This document shows, piece by piece, positions 1 to 9,166 of a stretch of 64,000 nt of DNA (positions are counted from its first letter, which is position 1; each line of letters begins with the position of its first letter). This DNA is from Sphingomonadaceae bacterium. Lineage in GTDB: Bacteria > Pseudomonadota > Alphaproteobacteria > Sphingomonadales > Sphingomonadaceae. Position numbers and translations under genes: made by a program. The DNA is taken from positions 1-64,000 of the forward strand of contig CANJCQ010000012.1 in assembly GCA_947473355.1 (NCBI GenBank), read 5' to 3'. The notes below the pieces were generated by a model, which worked only from the letters and a program-made list of their open reading frames with translations, did no database searches and was not told the DNA's origin.

Positions 1-89
1 GTCGGGAAATCGGCTTCCGCTACGCTACAGCCGCTTCCCCGACGCCGATTACGCCCCTGCCTCGATCGAGGCTTTTTGTTTGCAACGAC

Positions 90-130
90 TGGCCCCTTTT
101 TAAACCGGGGAATGGCCCATTTTTATACCG
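90..130. repeat. Two direct repeats, probable end of an older IS21-like element
   Basis: Two 18-bp copies lie 23 bp apart: TGGCCCCTTTTTAAACCG at 90-107 and TGGCCCATTTTTATACCG at 113-130, differing at two positions. Multiple short terminal repeats of this kind are typical of IS21-family ends. The IS66 element starting at 135 inserted directly next to the second copy. No transposase gene of this older element is visible in positions 1-134, so the family call is an inference. Confidence 0.35.
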
Positions 131-134
131 CGCT
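127..134. repeat. Left target-site duplication of the IS66 element
   Basis: ACCGCGCT here is identical to 3301-3308 on the other side of the element. It immediately precedes the GTAA terminus. Exact flanking duplications indicate a fairly recent, simple insertion without later recombination. Confidence 0.9.
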
Positions 135-167
135 GTAAGCATCCGGTGAGGGCCGCTCCGGGTAGGA

Positions 168-836
168 TCAGTTGAGGCCGCAACAGCGCTTATATTTTTT
201 GCCCGATCCGCAGGGGCAGAGTTCGTTGCGGCCGATTTTAATCGACGAGCGCATGGGTGAGGCTGCTTTACTGGCGAGAATCTGCGCCATTTTGCGCAGT
301 GCAGGCAGGACGCTTGGGATATATTCAGCACTGGCGCGGCGCATCTCGGCGACCTCCTCAGGGGGAAGGCGCTTGTCGATTTCATCGATGTTGAAAAAGA
401 CGGTGAACGGCTCGACGAGCATGCTGCTTCGTTCGTGATCGGCCAGATCGAGCCAAACTTCGGGGGCGAACGCCATAGTCTTGCAGAAGCCGCGCGCCCA
501 TTGTGTGCATTGCTCGACATTGGCGATGCCATTTTCGTCGAAGTACATGGGTAGCCAGGCGGGACCATTCCCGTCGATCTGGTTGTCGATCTGCCGGATG
601 ATTGCATTGTAATGGCCCATGACACTGTCAAGGGCAGCTTGCATTTGCCCGGCGTTGTCGAAGACGGGCTCGTCATCACCCCACAGGAAGGGGATCCAGA
701 GACTGGGCGGGATGAGATCGGGTGCGACAACGAGCCCGGTGAGGTAGCCTTCGAGTTCCAGAGGCCGCATGGTCATTGCCGGGGCCGCAGACGACGCCAG
801 AAAGGCCACCCAGCCTGCGAGCAGATCGTTCTTCAT
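168..836 (-). CDS. UPF0149/YecA-like protein with C-terminal SEC-C motif (IS66 passenger)
   Basis: A 222-residue protein. The N-terminal region resembles the UPF0149 (YecA) family, with the run LEGYLTGLVVAPDLIPPS near residue 32. The last 20 residues form a SEC-C zinc-binding motif, CPCGSGKKYKRCC, the metal ligand set also found at the C-terminus of SecA. The ATG at 836 was chosen because it overlaps the tnpC stop (ATGA), so translation is probably coupled to the transposase. UPF0149 genes recur as passengers in IS66-type elements; a role in transposition or host fitness is unproven. Function is unknown beyond metal binding. Confidence 0.85.
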   Translation of the reverse strand: MKNDLLAGWVAFLASSAAPAMTMRPLELEGYLTGLVVAPDLIPPSLWIPFLWGDDEPVFDNAGQMQAALDSVMGHYNAIIRQIDNQIDGNGPAWLPMYFDENGIANVEQCTQWARGFCKTMAFAPEVWLDLADHERSSMLVEPFTVFFNIDEIDKRLPPEEVAEMRRASAEYIPSVLPALRKMAQILASKAASPMRSSIKIGRNELCPCGSGKKYKRCCGLN

Positions 837-2461
837 GCCGCTCGCAATACCATCTCGCCGTCTTTCCGCCAGTTCCACGGCAGCAGCTCGTCGAGACGTT
901 GAGCGGGATGGGCGGCGATGCGGGCGAGGACATCGGCGAGCCAGGCTTGCGGATCGAGGTCGCCCAGCTTTGCGGTGCCGATCAGCGAGTACATGACGGC
1001 AGCGCGCTGCCCGCCGCGATCGGAACCGCAGAACAGCCACGATTTACGGCCAAGAGTCACACAGCGCAGCGCCCGCTCTGCGGCGTTGTTGGTGATGCAG
1101 ACCCTGCCATCGTCGAGGAACCGGGTGAACGCCGGCCAGCGGCGGAGCATGTAGTTGATCGCCTTGGCGAGATCGTGGTTGCGCGAGAGCCTGGCGAGCT
1201 GGGCGTGCAACCAGACATGGAGATCAGCCATCAGCGGCGCGCTGTGCTCCTGGCGTGCGGCAAGGCGATCGGCGGTGCCCTTGCCGTTGATGACGCGCTC
1301 GATGTCGAACAGAGCATCGAGCCGTTGGACCGCTTCGAGTGCGATCGGGTAGATCTGCCCGGTTCGCTCGCCGCGGCTCTTTTTGCGCGCCGCGCCCTCG
1401 ACATCGGCAAGCTCGAAGAACTTGCGGCGTGCATGGGCGAAGCAGCCTGCTTCGAGCACGGGACCGGGCTCACGTCCGTCGCGATAGAGCTCGCCATAGC
1501 CGCCATAGGCGTCGGCCTGCAGGATGCCTGTCCAGGACGCGAGATGGGCGCGCGGATGTTCACCGCGCCGGTCGCGCGAGTAGTGGAACAGCGCGGCGGG
1601 CGGCGCCGGTCCGCCGAACCGGGCATCGTCACGCACGTAAACCCACAATCGACCAGTGTCGGTCTTGCCCTTGGCCAGTACCGGCACGGTCGTATCGTCG
1701 CCGTGCAAACGTTCTGCGGCAAGGACATGGGCCTCGATCCGGCGATAGAGCGGCATCAGTGCGGCGGTTGCCGCGCCAACCTGATCAGCGAGCGTCGACA
1801 GGCTCAAGGGCACGCCCTCGCGGGCGAAGCGGTCGGCCTGGCGGTTCAAGGGTTGGTGTTGACCGAACTTCTCGAACAGCAGCATGGCAAGGAAGCTGGG
1901 GCCCGCCCAGCCACGCGGCACGACGTGGAACGGCGCGGGCGGCTGCGTGATCTGCTCGCAGTCCCGGCAGGAAAACTTCTCGCGCACGGTCTGGATGACC
2001 TTCCACTGGCGCGGGATCACTTCCAGCGTCTCGGTGATATCCTCGCCGAGCTTGGAGAGCCGCGTGCTGCCGCAGGCCGGGCAGGAGCAAGGAGACGGGA
2101 TGACGAGGCGCTCGCGCGGCAGGTGTTCGGGGAACGGCTTCCTGGCAGGCCGCTTACGTTCGAACGGGGTGACGTTCGTTGTTCTGGCCGCAGCCAGCTC
2201 GGCGGCAAGATCGTCTTCACTGGCGCTGGCCTCAAGCTCTTCGAGCTGCAACTCGAGCTGGTCAAGCAGCCGCCGGCTGCGCTCCGAATGGGGGCCGAAG
2301 CGCTCGCGGTTCAGCTTGGCGATCTGCAGCTTGAGGTGGGCGATCAGGGCATCGGTTGCTGAGGCCTGGGCTCTTGCGGCGGCAAGCTCGGCGGCCATCG
2401 AAACCACCAGCGCCTTCAGCGCTTCGATATCGTTCGGCAGGTGCGAAACGGCGGCTTCCAT
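833..2461 (-). CDS. tnpC: IS66 family transposase TnpC (DDE)
   Basis: A 542-residue protein of full family length. It has an N-terminal coiled-coil/leucine-rich segment (residues about 10-80). A zinc-finger-like region follows, with the pairs CSCPACGS and CRDCEQ (about 120-165). The central and C-terminal parts contain the IS66 DDE catalytic domain, recognisable by GRLWVYVRDD, LQADAYGGYGEL, CWAH-like CFAHARRKFFE and NNAAERALR. It performs strand cutting and joining at the element ends. It lies 71 bp downstream of tnpB and overlaps the passenger gene by 4 bp. No frameshift or internal stop is seen. Confidence 0.95.
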   Translation of the reverse strand: MEAAVSHLPNDIEALKALVVSMAAELAAARAQASATDALIAHLKLQIAKLNRERFGPHSERSRRLLDQLELQLEELEASASEDDLAAELAAARTTNVTPFERKRPARKPFPEHLPRERLVIPSPCSCPACGSTRLSKLGEDITETLEVIPRQWKVIQTVREKFSCRDCEQITQPPAPFHVVPRGWAGPSFLAMLLFEKFGQHQPLNRQADRFAREGVPLSLSTLADQVGAATAALMPLYRRIEAHVLAAERLHGDDTTVPVLAKGKTDTGRLWVYVRDDARFGGPAPPAALFHYSRDRRGEHPRAHLASWTGILQADAYGGYGELYRDGREPGPVLEAGCFAHARRKFFELADVEGAARKKSRGERTGQIYPIALEAVQRLDALFDIERVINGKGTADRLAARQEHSAPLMADLHVWLHAQLARLSRNHDLAKAINYMLRRWPAFTRFLDDGRVCITNNAAERALRCVTLGRKSWLFCGSDRGGQRAAVMYSLIGTAKLGDLDPQAWLADVLARIAAHPAQRLDELLPWNWRKDGEMVLRAA

Positions 2462-2532
2462 GACCGGAATGAATCAGCATCTGGCTCCCGGCGCAAGGCG
2501 AAAATGCGGCTCCTGCGAGGAAAATCCGCGCC

Positions 2533-2874
2533 CTATCCCGCGCTCGCCGGACGCCACGAATACTGCGGGTTGCGCCAGTCGATCCCGTCCAGCAGGCAGG
2601 CCAGCTGGGCACTGGTCAGCGATACCACGCCGTCCCTGGCCGAGGGCCAGATGAACCGCCCCTTCTCGAGCCGCTTGGCGTAAAGCGACATGCCGATCCC
2701 GTCATGCCAGATGATCTTCACCAGCGATCCGGCACGCCCCCGGAATACGAACAGATCGCCGCCGTGGGGATCACGCTTAAGGCTCTGCTGAACCATCAGC
2801 GCCAGCCCCTGCATGCCCTTGCGCATATCGGTGTGCCCCATCGCGATCCACACCCGCGCGCCAGGCGGGATCAC
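2533..2874 (-). CDS. tnpB: IS66 accessory protein TnpB (Orf2)
   Basis: A 113-residue protein with the family signature RVWIAMGHTDMRKGMQGLA followed by DLFVFRGRAGSLVKIIWHDG. The start is a GTG at 2874 that overlaps the TGA stop of tnpA (GTGA), the usual coupled arrangement in IS66 elements. An in-frame upstream extension exists but is the shadow of tnpA. TnpB is needed together with TnpA and TnpC for efficient transposition; its biochemical role is not known. Confidence 0.93.
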   Translation of the reverse strand: MIPPGARVWIAMGHTDMRKGMQGLALMVQQSLKRDPHGGDLFVFRGRAGSLVKIIWHDGIGMSLYAKRLEKGRFIWPSARDGVVSLTSAQLACLLDGIDWRNPQYSWRPASAG

Positions 2875-3218
2875 CGCAGCGCCTTCAACGCTGCTGCTGC
2901 CAGTGCCGGCGGGGCTGATGCGAAGATGTTGACCCGGCTGCCGCGCGCCAGCTCGACGATAATCGCTGGCGATATGATCGGCGGTTCGGCGCCGCCCCCG
3001 GCCACAACAACTGCTTCGGCAAATCCGGGCTCGGCGACCGACTGCCGTAGCTTGTTCCGCCATGTGTAGATCAACGCCGACGAAACATCATACCGCCGCG
3101 CCACCTCGGCCACGCAGGCTCCGGGCGAGAATGCCTCGGTCAGAATCCGAACCCGCTCTTCCTCGCTCCACCGACGACGCCGCTCCGGACCCGAAAACAC
3201 CGTGATCTGACCCATCAA
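2871..3218 (-). CDS. tnpA: IS66 accessory protein TnpA (HTH)
   Basis: A 115-residue protein. The first 60 residues carry a transposase_8/IS3-type helix-turn-helix: RRRRWSEEERVRILTEAF, then VAEVARRYDVSSALIYTWR. This is the likely DNA-binding part that recognises the element ends. It is the first gene of the element's operon, transcribed leftward from near the right inverted repeat, and overlaps tnpB by 4 bp. Confidence 0.93.
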   Translation of the reverse strand: MMGQITVFSGPERRRRWSEEERVRILTEAFSPGACVAEVARRYDVSSALIYTWRNKLRQSVAEPGFAEAVVVAGGGAEPPIISPAIIVELARGSRVNIFASAPPALAAAALKALR

Positions 3219-3300
3219 CCGCTCCTAAGTGCGCTCATAAGAGCACGCTTAAGACCGACCATTCACCCGCCCGGCAAGGCGGGACCCGCCGGAGGGTTAC

Positions 3301-3308
3301 ACCGCGCT
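3301..3308. repeat. Right target-site duplication of the IS66 element
   Basis: ACCGCGCT immediately follows the right terminus and matches 127-134 exactly. Confidence 0.9.
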
Positions 3309-3387
3309 TTACAACCGCGTCGATTGACGCACAAAACCCTTTGTCTGAGCATTCGGCACGTTTTCCGGCAACCGAAGTGGCAGCTGC

Positions 3388-4320
3388 TCAAGCGGCCGGG
3401 ATATAGGGCTTCGGACTCCATTCCCGGGGATCGGCCTCATTGTGGAGGGACAGGCCCTCGGCGGTGCCTGCCATGATTTCCTGCCAGCGCTCAGCCACAG
3501 TTTCGATTGTCATGCGAGGATCGTCGAAGCCGGGCGTGCGCGCCAGATAGAAGCGGCTGAGATGGCCGCCGAGAGATTCGATGCATTCGCCGGTGAAGGG
3601 CACGCTTTCATGCGCGAGGAAGGCTACCGCAGGCGAGACAATCTCAGGCGGCATAGTGTCTTTGGCCCGGGCGATGAAGGAGGAAGCCGCTCCCTGTGCC
3701 GCATAGACCATGCGTGTAAGTGCTCCGGGGATGACAGAATTCGCCTTGATCCCGAATTCGGCTCCGTCAGACGCTAGCGCTCGCGTGAAGGAGAATACTG
3801 CCCCCTTGGCGGCAGCATAAGCACTCTGCCATGCGAGGCCCGTCATCGAGCCCGAACTGATATTGACGATGCGGCCATAGCCTCTGGCCTTCATAAGCGG
3901 CCAAGCGGCACGGCAGGTATGTACGGTGCCCATCAGGTTTACGTCGATGGTCTGGTGAAAATCAGCCGCAGTCATTTCCTCGAAGGAGACGACCCGGCAA
4001 ATGCCGGCATTGTTGACGATGATGTCGACACTACCGAAGGCGTCAAGCGCGGTCTGAATGATCGCTCCGGCGCCGTCCTCGTCCACCACCGAATGTGTAT
4101 CGGCTACGGCCTTGCCGCCGGCAGCATGGATTTCCTCGGTGACGGCCTCTGCTGAGCCAACGCCTGGATATCCGAGTGCGGCGGGAAGCTCACCGATGTC
4201 GTTGACGACGACATTGGCACCACGCGCGGCGAGCAGCAAAGCATGGGCGCGGCCCAGACTGGGATTTCCGCCGGCACCTGTAACGATCGCCGTGCGGCCG
4301 TCGAAGCGCAATTCCTTCAT
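3388..4320 (-). CDS. SDR-family oxidoreductase (17beta-HSD4-like)
   Basis: A 310-residue NAD(P)-dependent short-chain dehydrogenase. It has the cofactor loop TGAGGNPSLGRAHA near residue 15, VVVNDIG (end of beta2), NNAG, the serine in NISSGS and the YAAAK pair. The extended insert after VNDIG is typical of the subgroup related to the 17beta-hydroxysteroid dehydrogenase type 4 domain. The ATG at 4320 was chosen because a strong GGGGGAGG site precedes it. It lies 33 bp downstream of the phosphotriesterase-like gene and probably shares its transcript. The likely reaction is oxidation of a secondary alcohol; the substrate is unknown. The SDR at 51724-52647 is of the same subtype. Confidence 0.88.
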   Translation of the reverse strand: MKELRFDGRTAIVTGAGGNPSLGRAHALLLAARGANVVVNDIGELPAALGYPGVGSAEAVTEEIHAAGGKAVADTHSVVDEDGAGAIIQTALDAFGSVDIIVNNAGICRVVSFEEMTAADFHQTIDVNLMGTVHTCRAAWPLMKARGYGRIVNISSGSMTGLAWQSAYAAAKGAVFSFTRALASDGAEFGIKANSVIPGALTRMVYAAQGAASSFIARAKDTMPPEIVSPAVAFLAHESVPFTGECIESLGGHLSRFYLARTPGFDDPRMTIETVAERWQEIMAGTAEGLSLHNEADPREWSPKPYIPAA

Positions 4321-4353
4321 GCCCAATTCCTCCCCCGCACAATCACAACAAAC

Positions 4354-5340
4354 TCATTTGGCAAACCGCTTTGCGACTGCTTCGAAATGACGGCGGGGAT
4401 TGTCGATGAACATCTTGTCCAGATCGGCCTGGCCGACACCAGCTTCCAGCAGTGCCGGGATCACGTCGTTGTGGATGTGCAGATAATGGTGGTTGGGCAT
4501 GGTGGCATGGTAGTGCTCAACAGCAGGGAAGAAGTCCGACCAGGCGCAGCAATCGTGTGACAGCGCCAGTTGCCCTGCATAGCCCCGTTTGACCATCTCC
4601 GCGATCGTCTGGACTCTCTGCGCCATGGTGATGCCGAACTCGATGCCGAACCGATCCATGCCCAGCAGAGACCCCTTGTCGGCCAGCTTCATCAGATAGT
4701 CGATGTCGCTGGTATCGCCGCAGTGGCCGATGACAACGTCTTCCAGGTTTACGCCCTCCTCGGTCAGCAGCTCTTGCACGAGCAGTCCGGTTTCGATCTG
4801 GGGAGCGGTGTGGACGGTGATGGGCACGCCGGTCTGCAAATGCGCCTTGGCGACTGCACGCATGATCCGCTCAACGCCCGGAGTCATCCCCGGCATGTCG
4901 ATCGCGCATTTCAGCTCGCCCGCCTTGATCGATGTGCCGGCGATGCCCTTGGTAATGTCACGGACGAAGTGTTCGACCATCGGTTCAGGTGCATCAAGGA
5001 GCAATCCCGGGCCATAAAAGCCGAACGGCGCCGGCACATCGTTGAAGCTGTAAGCACCGGTTGATACGATGATGTTGAGATCGGTCAGCGCAGCGACTTT
5101 CGCCATGCTTTGTATATGACGGCCAAGGCCAAGGACGGTAAGATCGATGATGGTGTCATATCCGGCAGATTTCAGCTCATTCAGCCTCGCTGCCGCCATG
5201 GTGATAGTGCCGTCCTCGAAGAAATCCGGACGATAGTTGAAGGTATATTCCATATCCATGAGGATCACATGCTCATGAATCAGAGTGCGGCCTAGCGCGC
5301 TTGCGTCGATGGGGCCGCGAATCGTTTGAACCTGGGCCAT
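4354..5340 (-). CDS. Phosphotriesterase-family metal-dependent hydrolase (lactonase-like)
   Basis: A 328-residue TIM-barrel hydrolase of the PTE family. The binuclear metal site is complete: His22 and His24 in LIHEHVI, the bridging lysine in TSIKAGELK (Lys139 most likely), His177 in TVHTAP, His206 in IGHCGD and Asp263 in SHDC. Family members hydrolyse lactones or phosphotriesters. In a catabolic context beside an SDR and a TonB receptor, a ring-opening lactonase or esterase is the more likely role, but this is inference. No signal peptide is visible, so it is probably cytoplasmic. Confidence 0.87.
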   Translation of the reverse strand: MAQVQTIRGPIDASALGRTLIHEHVILMDMEYTFNYRPDFFEDGTITMAAARLNELKSAGYDTIIDLTVLGLGRHIQSMAKVAALTDLNIIVSTGAYSFNDVPAPFGFYGPGLLLDAPEPMVEHFVRDITKGIAGTSIKAGELKCAIDMPGMTPGVERIMRAVAKAHLQTGVPITVHTAPQIETGLLVQELLTEEGVNLEDVVIGHCGDTSDIDYLMKLADKGSLLGMDRFGIEFGITMAQRVQTIAEMVKRGYAGQLALSHDCCAWSDFFPAVEHYHATMPNHHYLHIHNDVIPALLEAGVGQADLDKMFIDNPRRHFEAVAKRFAK

Positions 5341-5402
5341 GCTTCACTCAGTCAATTCGATGATAACCGCTCGGGACTTCCGGCTGGTTAGCGGAAGGCT
5401 GT

Positions 5403-5446
5403 CGGGGCGCCTTTTGGGTCTGAGTTGAACCACATCAGGCGCCCCG
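5403..5446. terminator. Hairpin between TonB receptor and hydrolase genes
   Basis: CGGGGCGCCT at 5403-5412 pairs perfectly with AGGCGCCCCG at 5437-5446 around a 24-base loop, just past the receptor stop. There is no T-run on the minus strand, so it may stabilise or attenuate the transcript rather than end it. Confidence 0.5.
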
Positions 5447-5453
5447 GTTGTCT

Positions 5454-7793
5454 TCAGAACTTCGCACCAAGCGAGACGCCGTAGGTCGTGGGCGAATTCC
5501 ATACACTGCCAATTCCGAGCGTGGTGAAAAGCACCTGCGATTGGTACCGCTTGTTGGTCACGTTGTCACCAAAGACGGCCACTGTGAAACGCTTGCTTGG
5601 ATCGACCCATTGCGCCCGCAGCGACAGGAGAGCATATCCGTCCTGCTTGAACTGCTGTTCCGGATCGAAATAGAACGACGAAGTATAATAGAGATTGCCT
5701 GACAGAGTCGCCTCTCCGCCGCCGATATCCATCTTATAACTCGCCCCAAGGTTGCCGGAAAATTCAGGCGAGCGTTGCATATGGAAGCCGGATGCGTCGG
5801 TTGAAGCCTGGACGATCGCGCCAGGGCCGAACCCGCCAAGCGCCTGAGGAACGCACCACAGCGCACTGGTAGCCGGCGCGGTGGGATCGCAATAACTATA
5901 GAACGGCGCGTTGGGGAACGACTTGTAACGCGCGTGAGTCCATGCGCCGCCGCCGTAGATGCTGAACGCATTGCTGACCCGATAGCGGAACTGGGCTTCG
6001 AGACCGTAGATTTCTGATGAGGCGGCATTGCGGATCTGTGCTGCGCCGCTCTGGAAGCTCGAAACCTGGAGGTTTTTGTAATCATAGTAATAGCCAGCGA
6101 AATCGAACGAAAATGTCCGGTTGTCGAACTTGTATCCAGCTTCGAACGCATTGATGGTTTCGGGCTTGATCGGCTGCTGCGACAGCCCGCCGACATCGAG
6201 AATCCCGGCCTTGTATCCCTTGGTGAAGGAGGCATAAATGCTTGATTGATCGTTCGGCTTGTAACGGATCACGAAACGCGGCGTGACGCTGTTATTCTTG
6301 AGAGCTGCGACCGGTATGTGGACACCTGGGTTGCCGAAGGGGAATGGAATGACCTCATGGTTCGGACCGAAATACGAGGTTGTGAACGGATTAGTGACAA
6401 AATCGGAATCAACCACTTCGTCATGGCTATATCGTGCGCCTGCTGTGATGAACACCTTGTCGGACAGCTCATAGGTCATATCGAGGAAGGCGGCGATGGA
6501 CTTGGTGGTTGTTGTCGAACCTCCAAATGGGCCGATCGGTGAGCCGCCGAAGGATGCCCCCACATCCCAAGTGTCCTTGAACTGGAAATAGTTTGCCCCG
6601 GCGGTCCACTGCAGGCGGCCACCAGCCTTCGAGTTCAGCAGGAACTCCTGCGACCAGGTATCGTCCTTTACCCCGACGAACAGGCCGAAGAATGGCAGCG
6701 CGGTCGCATCCAGATCGGCAAAATAAGGCGTATTGTCGTGGCGGTACTGGGAATAGGAAGTCAGCTCAGCAAATCCGATATCAGCTTTGATCGTTGCCTG
6801 AACCGTATCGACTTTTGCATGGAAGCTGGTTTTTGCATCCAGCAGGACTTGCCCGGGCGCCGTCGTGTAGGTGCTTGCTGGAGCAAAGAAATAGGGCAGC
6901 GGCAGCCCCTTGGAACTTTGCACACCATATACGGCTCGGCCAGCAGGGGAAACTTTGTTCAGGAAACCGGCATCACCTGACTTGTCGATGAAGATGTTGA
7001 CCAACTGGGTCGTCGGATCGTTATTGTCGGAATGAGTATAGCGCAGCAGGACCGAAACATCGCTGGAAAGCTGCGCCTTGATTCCGGCGCGGACCGACCA
7101 GCTTTCATACTTGCCGATCTTGTTGTTGCCCGTTGTAACACTGGTCAAGTAGCCATCACCACGGCGGTAGAGGCCTTCTATATCGACAGCGACATTCTCG
7201 CCCAGACCGGTCGTCGCATAACCTTGCAGCGTCAGGGTGTTGAACCTGCCGTATGTCGCCCTGAACTCAGCCGATGCCTTGGTGCTCGGATCATCCGAGG
7301 TCACCAGAATGGCGCCGCCAGTGGTATTCCGCCCGAACAGGGTGCCCTGCGGTCCCTTCAGCACCTGAATGTTCTTGACCCGCATCAACTGGAGGTCGGC
7401 GGCATAGGTGTTGGGCAGGAAAAATCCGTCGACGTAAATTCCGACATTGGGACCACCGCCCGAGGTGGTAATCGCCGTTCCGACGCCGCGAATGGTCGGC
7501 TGCATTCCCGGACCTTGCGTGTCAAAGCGCAAGCCTGGCGTCAACTTTGCAGTGTCAGACAGAGCGTTGACGTTGGCTGTAGCGAGCTGCTCGGTATTCA
7601 GTGTCGAAATGGTTATCGGCACATCGACCGACTTCTCCTCGCGGCGCTGCGCCGTGACAACGATTTCGGAGCCCAACGCAGACTCATCTCTGCTGGCGCC
7701 GACGTCCTGCGCGGAGGCAGAGGTGGGTGTGAGCACAATGCTGCCCATGAGTCCCAGAACGGACGTCATCGTCCGGAAAGTTTTGCGAGTCAT
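5454..7793 (-). CDS. TonB-dependent outer-membrane receptor
   Basis: A 779-residue receptor. The signal peptide spans about residues 1-28 (ends TSASAQ). The mature N-terminus has EIVVTAQRREEKSVDVP, followed by the plug with a GTLFGRNTTGGAI segment and a 22-strand barrel ending in an aromatic residue (GAKF). It is the sphingomonad type without an N-terminal sigma-regulating domain. The ATG at 7793 is preceded by GGGAGGAAG. It would take up a substrate too large or scarce for porins. It heads a minus-strand unit with the PTE-like hydrolase and SDR, and lies downstream of the AraC regulator gene. The ligand is unknown. Confidence 0.93.
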   Translation of the reverse strand: MTRKTFRTMTSVLGLMGSIVLTPTSASAQDVGASRDESALGSEIVVTAQRREEKSVDVPITISTLNTEQLATANVNALSDTAKLTPGLRFDTQGPGMQPTIRGVGTAITTSGGGPNVGIYVDGFFLPNTYAADLQLMRVKNIQVLKGPQGTLFGRNTTGGAILVTSDDPSTKASAEFRATYGRFNTLTLQGYATTGLGENVAVDIEGLYRRGDGYLTSVTTGNNKIGKYESWSVRAGIKAQLSSDVSVLLRYTHSDNNDPTTQLVNIFIDKSGDAGFLNKVSPAGRAVYGVQSSKGLPLPYFFAPASTYTTAPGQVLLDAKTSFHAKVDTVQATIKADIGFAELTSYSQYRHDNTPYFADLDATALPFFGLFVGVKDDTWSQEFLLNSKAGGRLQWTAGANYFQFKDTWDVGASFGGSPIGPFGGSTTTTKSIAAFLDMTYELSDKVFITAGARYSHDEVVDSDFVTNPFTTSYFGPNHEVIPFPFGNPGVHIPVAALKNNSVTPRFVIRYKPNDQSSIYASFTKGYKAGILDVGGLSQQPIKPETINAFEAGYKFDNRTFSFDFAGYYYDYKNLQVSSFQSGAAQIRNAASSEIYGLEAQFRYRVSNAFSIYGGGAWTHARYKSFPNAPFYSYCDPTAPATSALWCVPQALGGFGPGAIVQASTDASGFHMQRSPEFSGNLGASYKMDIGGGEATLSGNLYYTSSFYFDPEQQFKQDGYALLSLRAQWVDPSKRFTVAVFGDNVTNKRYQSQVLFTTLGIGSVWNSPTTYGVSLGAKF

Positions 7794-7948
7794 ATGTTCT
7801 CTTCCTCCCAAGGAGCTGGCTGTCTACGCAGCCCATCCCCCCAATTGGCCGAAGTGGCACCTCAGCCTGCCATCAGACCGTATGGAACACCGGCCCCATC
7901 TCGTCTTGACCAAACAGGACAATCTGCACCGGCTTGAGTGGAGGCGGG

Positions 7949-8971
7949 TCAATGACCTTCGCGCCGTAACATCGTCGGGGTGCGATTGAACCAGCGCTGG
8001 CAGGTTCTGGTCAGGATCGCCTGTTCGGCAAAGCCCAGTTTCTCGGTAATGCGAGCGAAACTCAGGGCGGTGCGCGTAAGATAGTAGAGCATGAGGTCAC
8101 GCCGCAATTCGTCCTTGATTTTCTGGAATGAGGTGCCCTCGGCTGCCAGACGGCGATGCAGTGTGCGTAAGTGAAGATTCAGTTCTGCCGCCGCATCCTC
8201 CCTTGTGCATTCCTTTGCGCCGAGAAAACGCAAGATTACGCCACGCACCTCAGCGTGTATCGGAGGCCTTTGCCTCGCGAATTCTTCATCGATAAATGAG
8301 ATGGCTATCTCGTAAGCTTCGGCGTCATTATCGATTACGGGGCACGCAACGTCGCTATCTGAATAGAATAGGCCATCTTCGTCTTGACCGAAACAAACCT
8401 CACAACCGAAATACCGCCGGTACAACCTGAGCGGCGACACTGGCTGATGGCGGAAGTGGACCTTGCGCGCCTTTGCGTAGCCACCAGTCAGCTCGCTGGC
8501 GCCAAGTTGACCGAGCAGCAGAATCTGTTCAATCGCCTGGCTCTTGTCGGGCATGCCATCGATCAGGATGTCATGTGCAGCGAAGATGCCTTGCTCCGAT
8601 CCCAATCGCGTCAACCGAACTTGAGCGGCGAGGCTATGAGCGTATGCGTGACTGCTCACGTAGTTCAAGGCATCGCCGTAAGTTTTCGAGTTTTTCATGA
8701 CTGCGCCCAGGGGGCCATAAGACGGTATGATTTTTTGGCGGACCGCAAGGCGCATGCCGAAATCGGGACAGTGCAAATGTGCAGCGGCCAGCTCAAGGAG
8801 CCCGACCAACTGCCGATAAGTAATCGGCGCCTGTTCGGCCGAGATGCCGATCTGATGGAGAAGCTTCTCCGAGTCTCCGCCGAGCTCCGCCACGAGTTCC
8901 GAAAAAAAACTAAGAACGTTGGCATGAAGCTCTTCGAAGCTCTTTGCTGCTTCGATATCTTGTTTGGTCAT
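7949..8971 (-). CDS. AraC-family transcriptional regulator (OruR/ArgR-like)
   Basis: A 340-residue regulator. The N-terminal two thirds match the arabinose-binding-like ligand domain found in OruR-type regulators. The C-terminal part carries two helix-turn-helices, seen in LHLRTLHRRLAAEGTSFQ and SFARITEKLGFAEQAILTR. The ATG at 8971 gives the usual family length; an in-frame extension to 9277 overlaps the divergent P450 gene and has no family support. It sits between the TonB receptor unit and the P450, so it probably controls one or both in response to the substrate. Confidence 0.87.
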   Translation of the reverse strand: MTKQDIEAAKSFEELHANVLSFFSELVAELGGDSEKLLHQIGISAEQAPITYRQLVGLLELAAAHLHCPDFGMRLAVRQKIIPSYGPLGAVMKNSKTYGDALNYVSSHAYAHSLAAQVRLTRLGSEQGIFAAHDILIDGMPDKSQAIEQILLLGQLGASELTGGYAKARKVHFRHQPVSPLRLYRRYFGCEVCFGQDEDGLFYSDSDVACPVIDNDAEAYEIAISFIDEEFARQRPPIHAEVRGVILRFLGAKECTREDAAAELNLHLRTLHRRLAAEGTSFQKIKDELRRDLMLYYLTRTALSFARITEKLGFAEQAILTRTCQRWFNRTPTMLRREGH

Positions 8972-9166
8972 AGGTAACCGTACCTTTGGCGGCAACGATG
9001 TGGAACCGAACATTTGGGCAAGGCCATTTGCTGGAAAGCAAATACTTTTGTCCCGATTGGTCAATGCGAAGGCCTGGCTGAGCGGTACTGATCTTCGCAC
9101 GGGGCAGCGGAATTCCACGACTCGATAGGGTGGCCGGACGATGCGCGATAGTTTGGAAGGGATGTT

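Larger units (their letters stand above)
135..3300 (-). mobile_element. Complete IS66-family insertion sequence with passenger gene
   Basis: The element begins with GTAAGCATCCGGTGAGG at 135 and ends at 3300; the right end read inward is GTAACCCTCCGGCGGGT, giving imperfect terminal inverted repeats starting with the GTAA typical of IS66. The 8-bp sequence ACCGCGCT flanks both ends (127-134 and 3301-3308), which is the target-site duplication expected for this family. Inside, on the minus strand, lie tnpA, tnpB, tnpC and a SEC-C domain gene, with tnpA/tnpB and tnpC/SEC-C start and stop codons overlapping. At 3166 bp it is longer than a basic IS66 element because of the passenger. All reading frames are intact, so it may still be mobile. 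Confidence 0.92.

Noticed and set aside
776..2362. A 528-codon plus-strand frame opposite the IS66 tnpC gene
   Set aside because: tnpC has full family length and motifs; the opposite frame has none.
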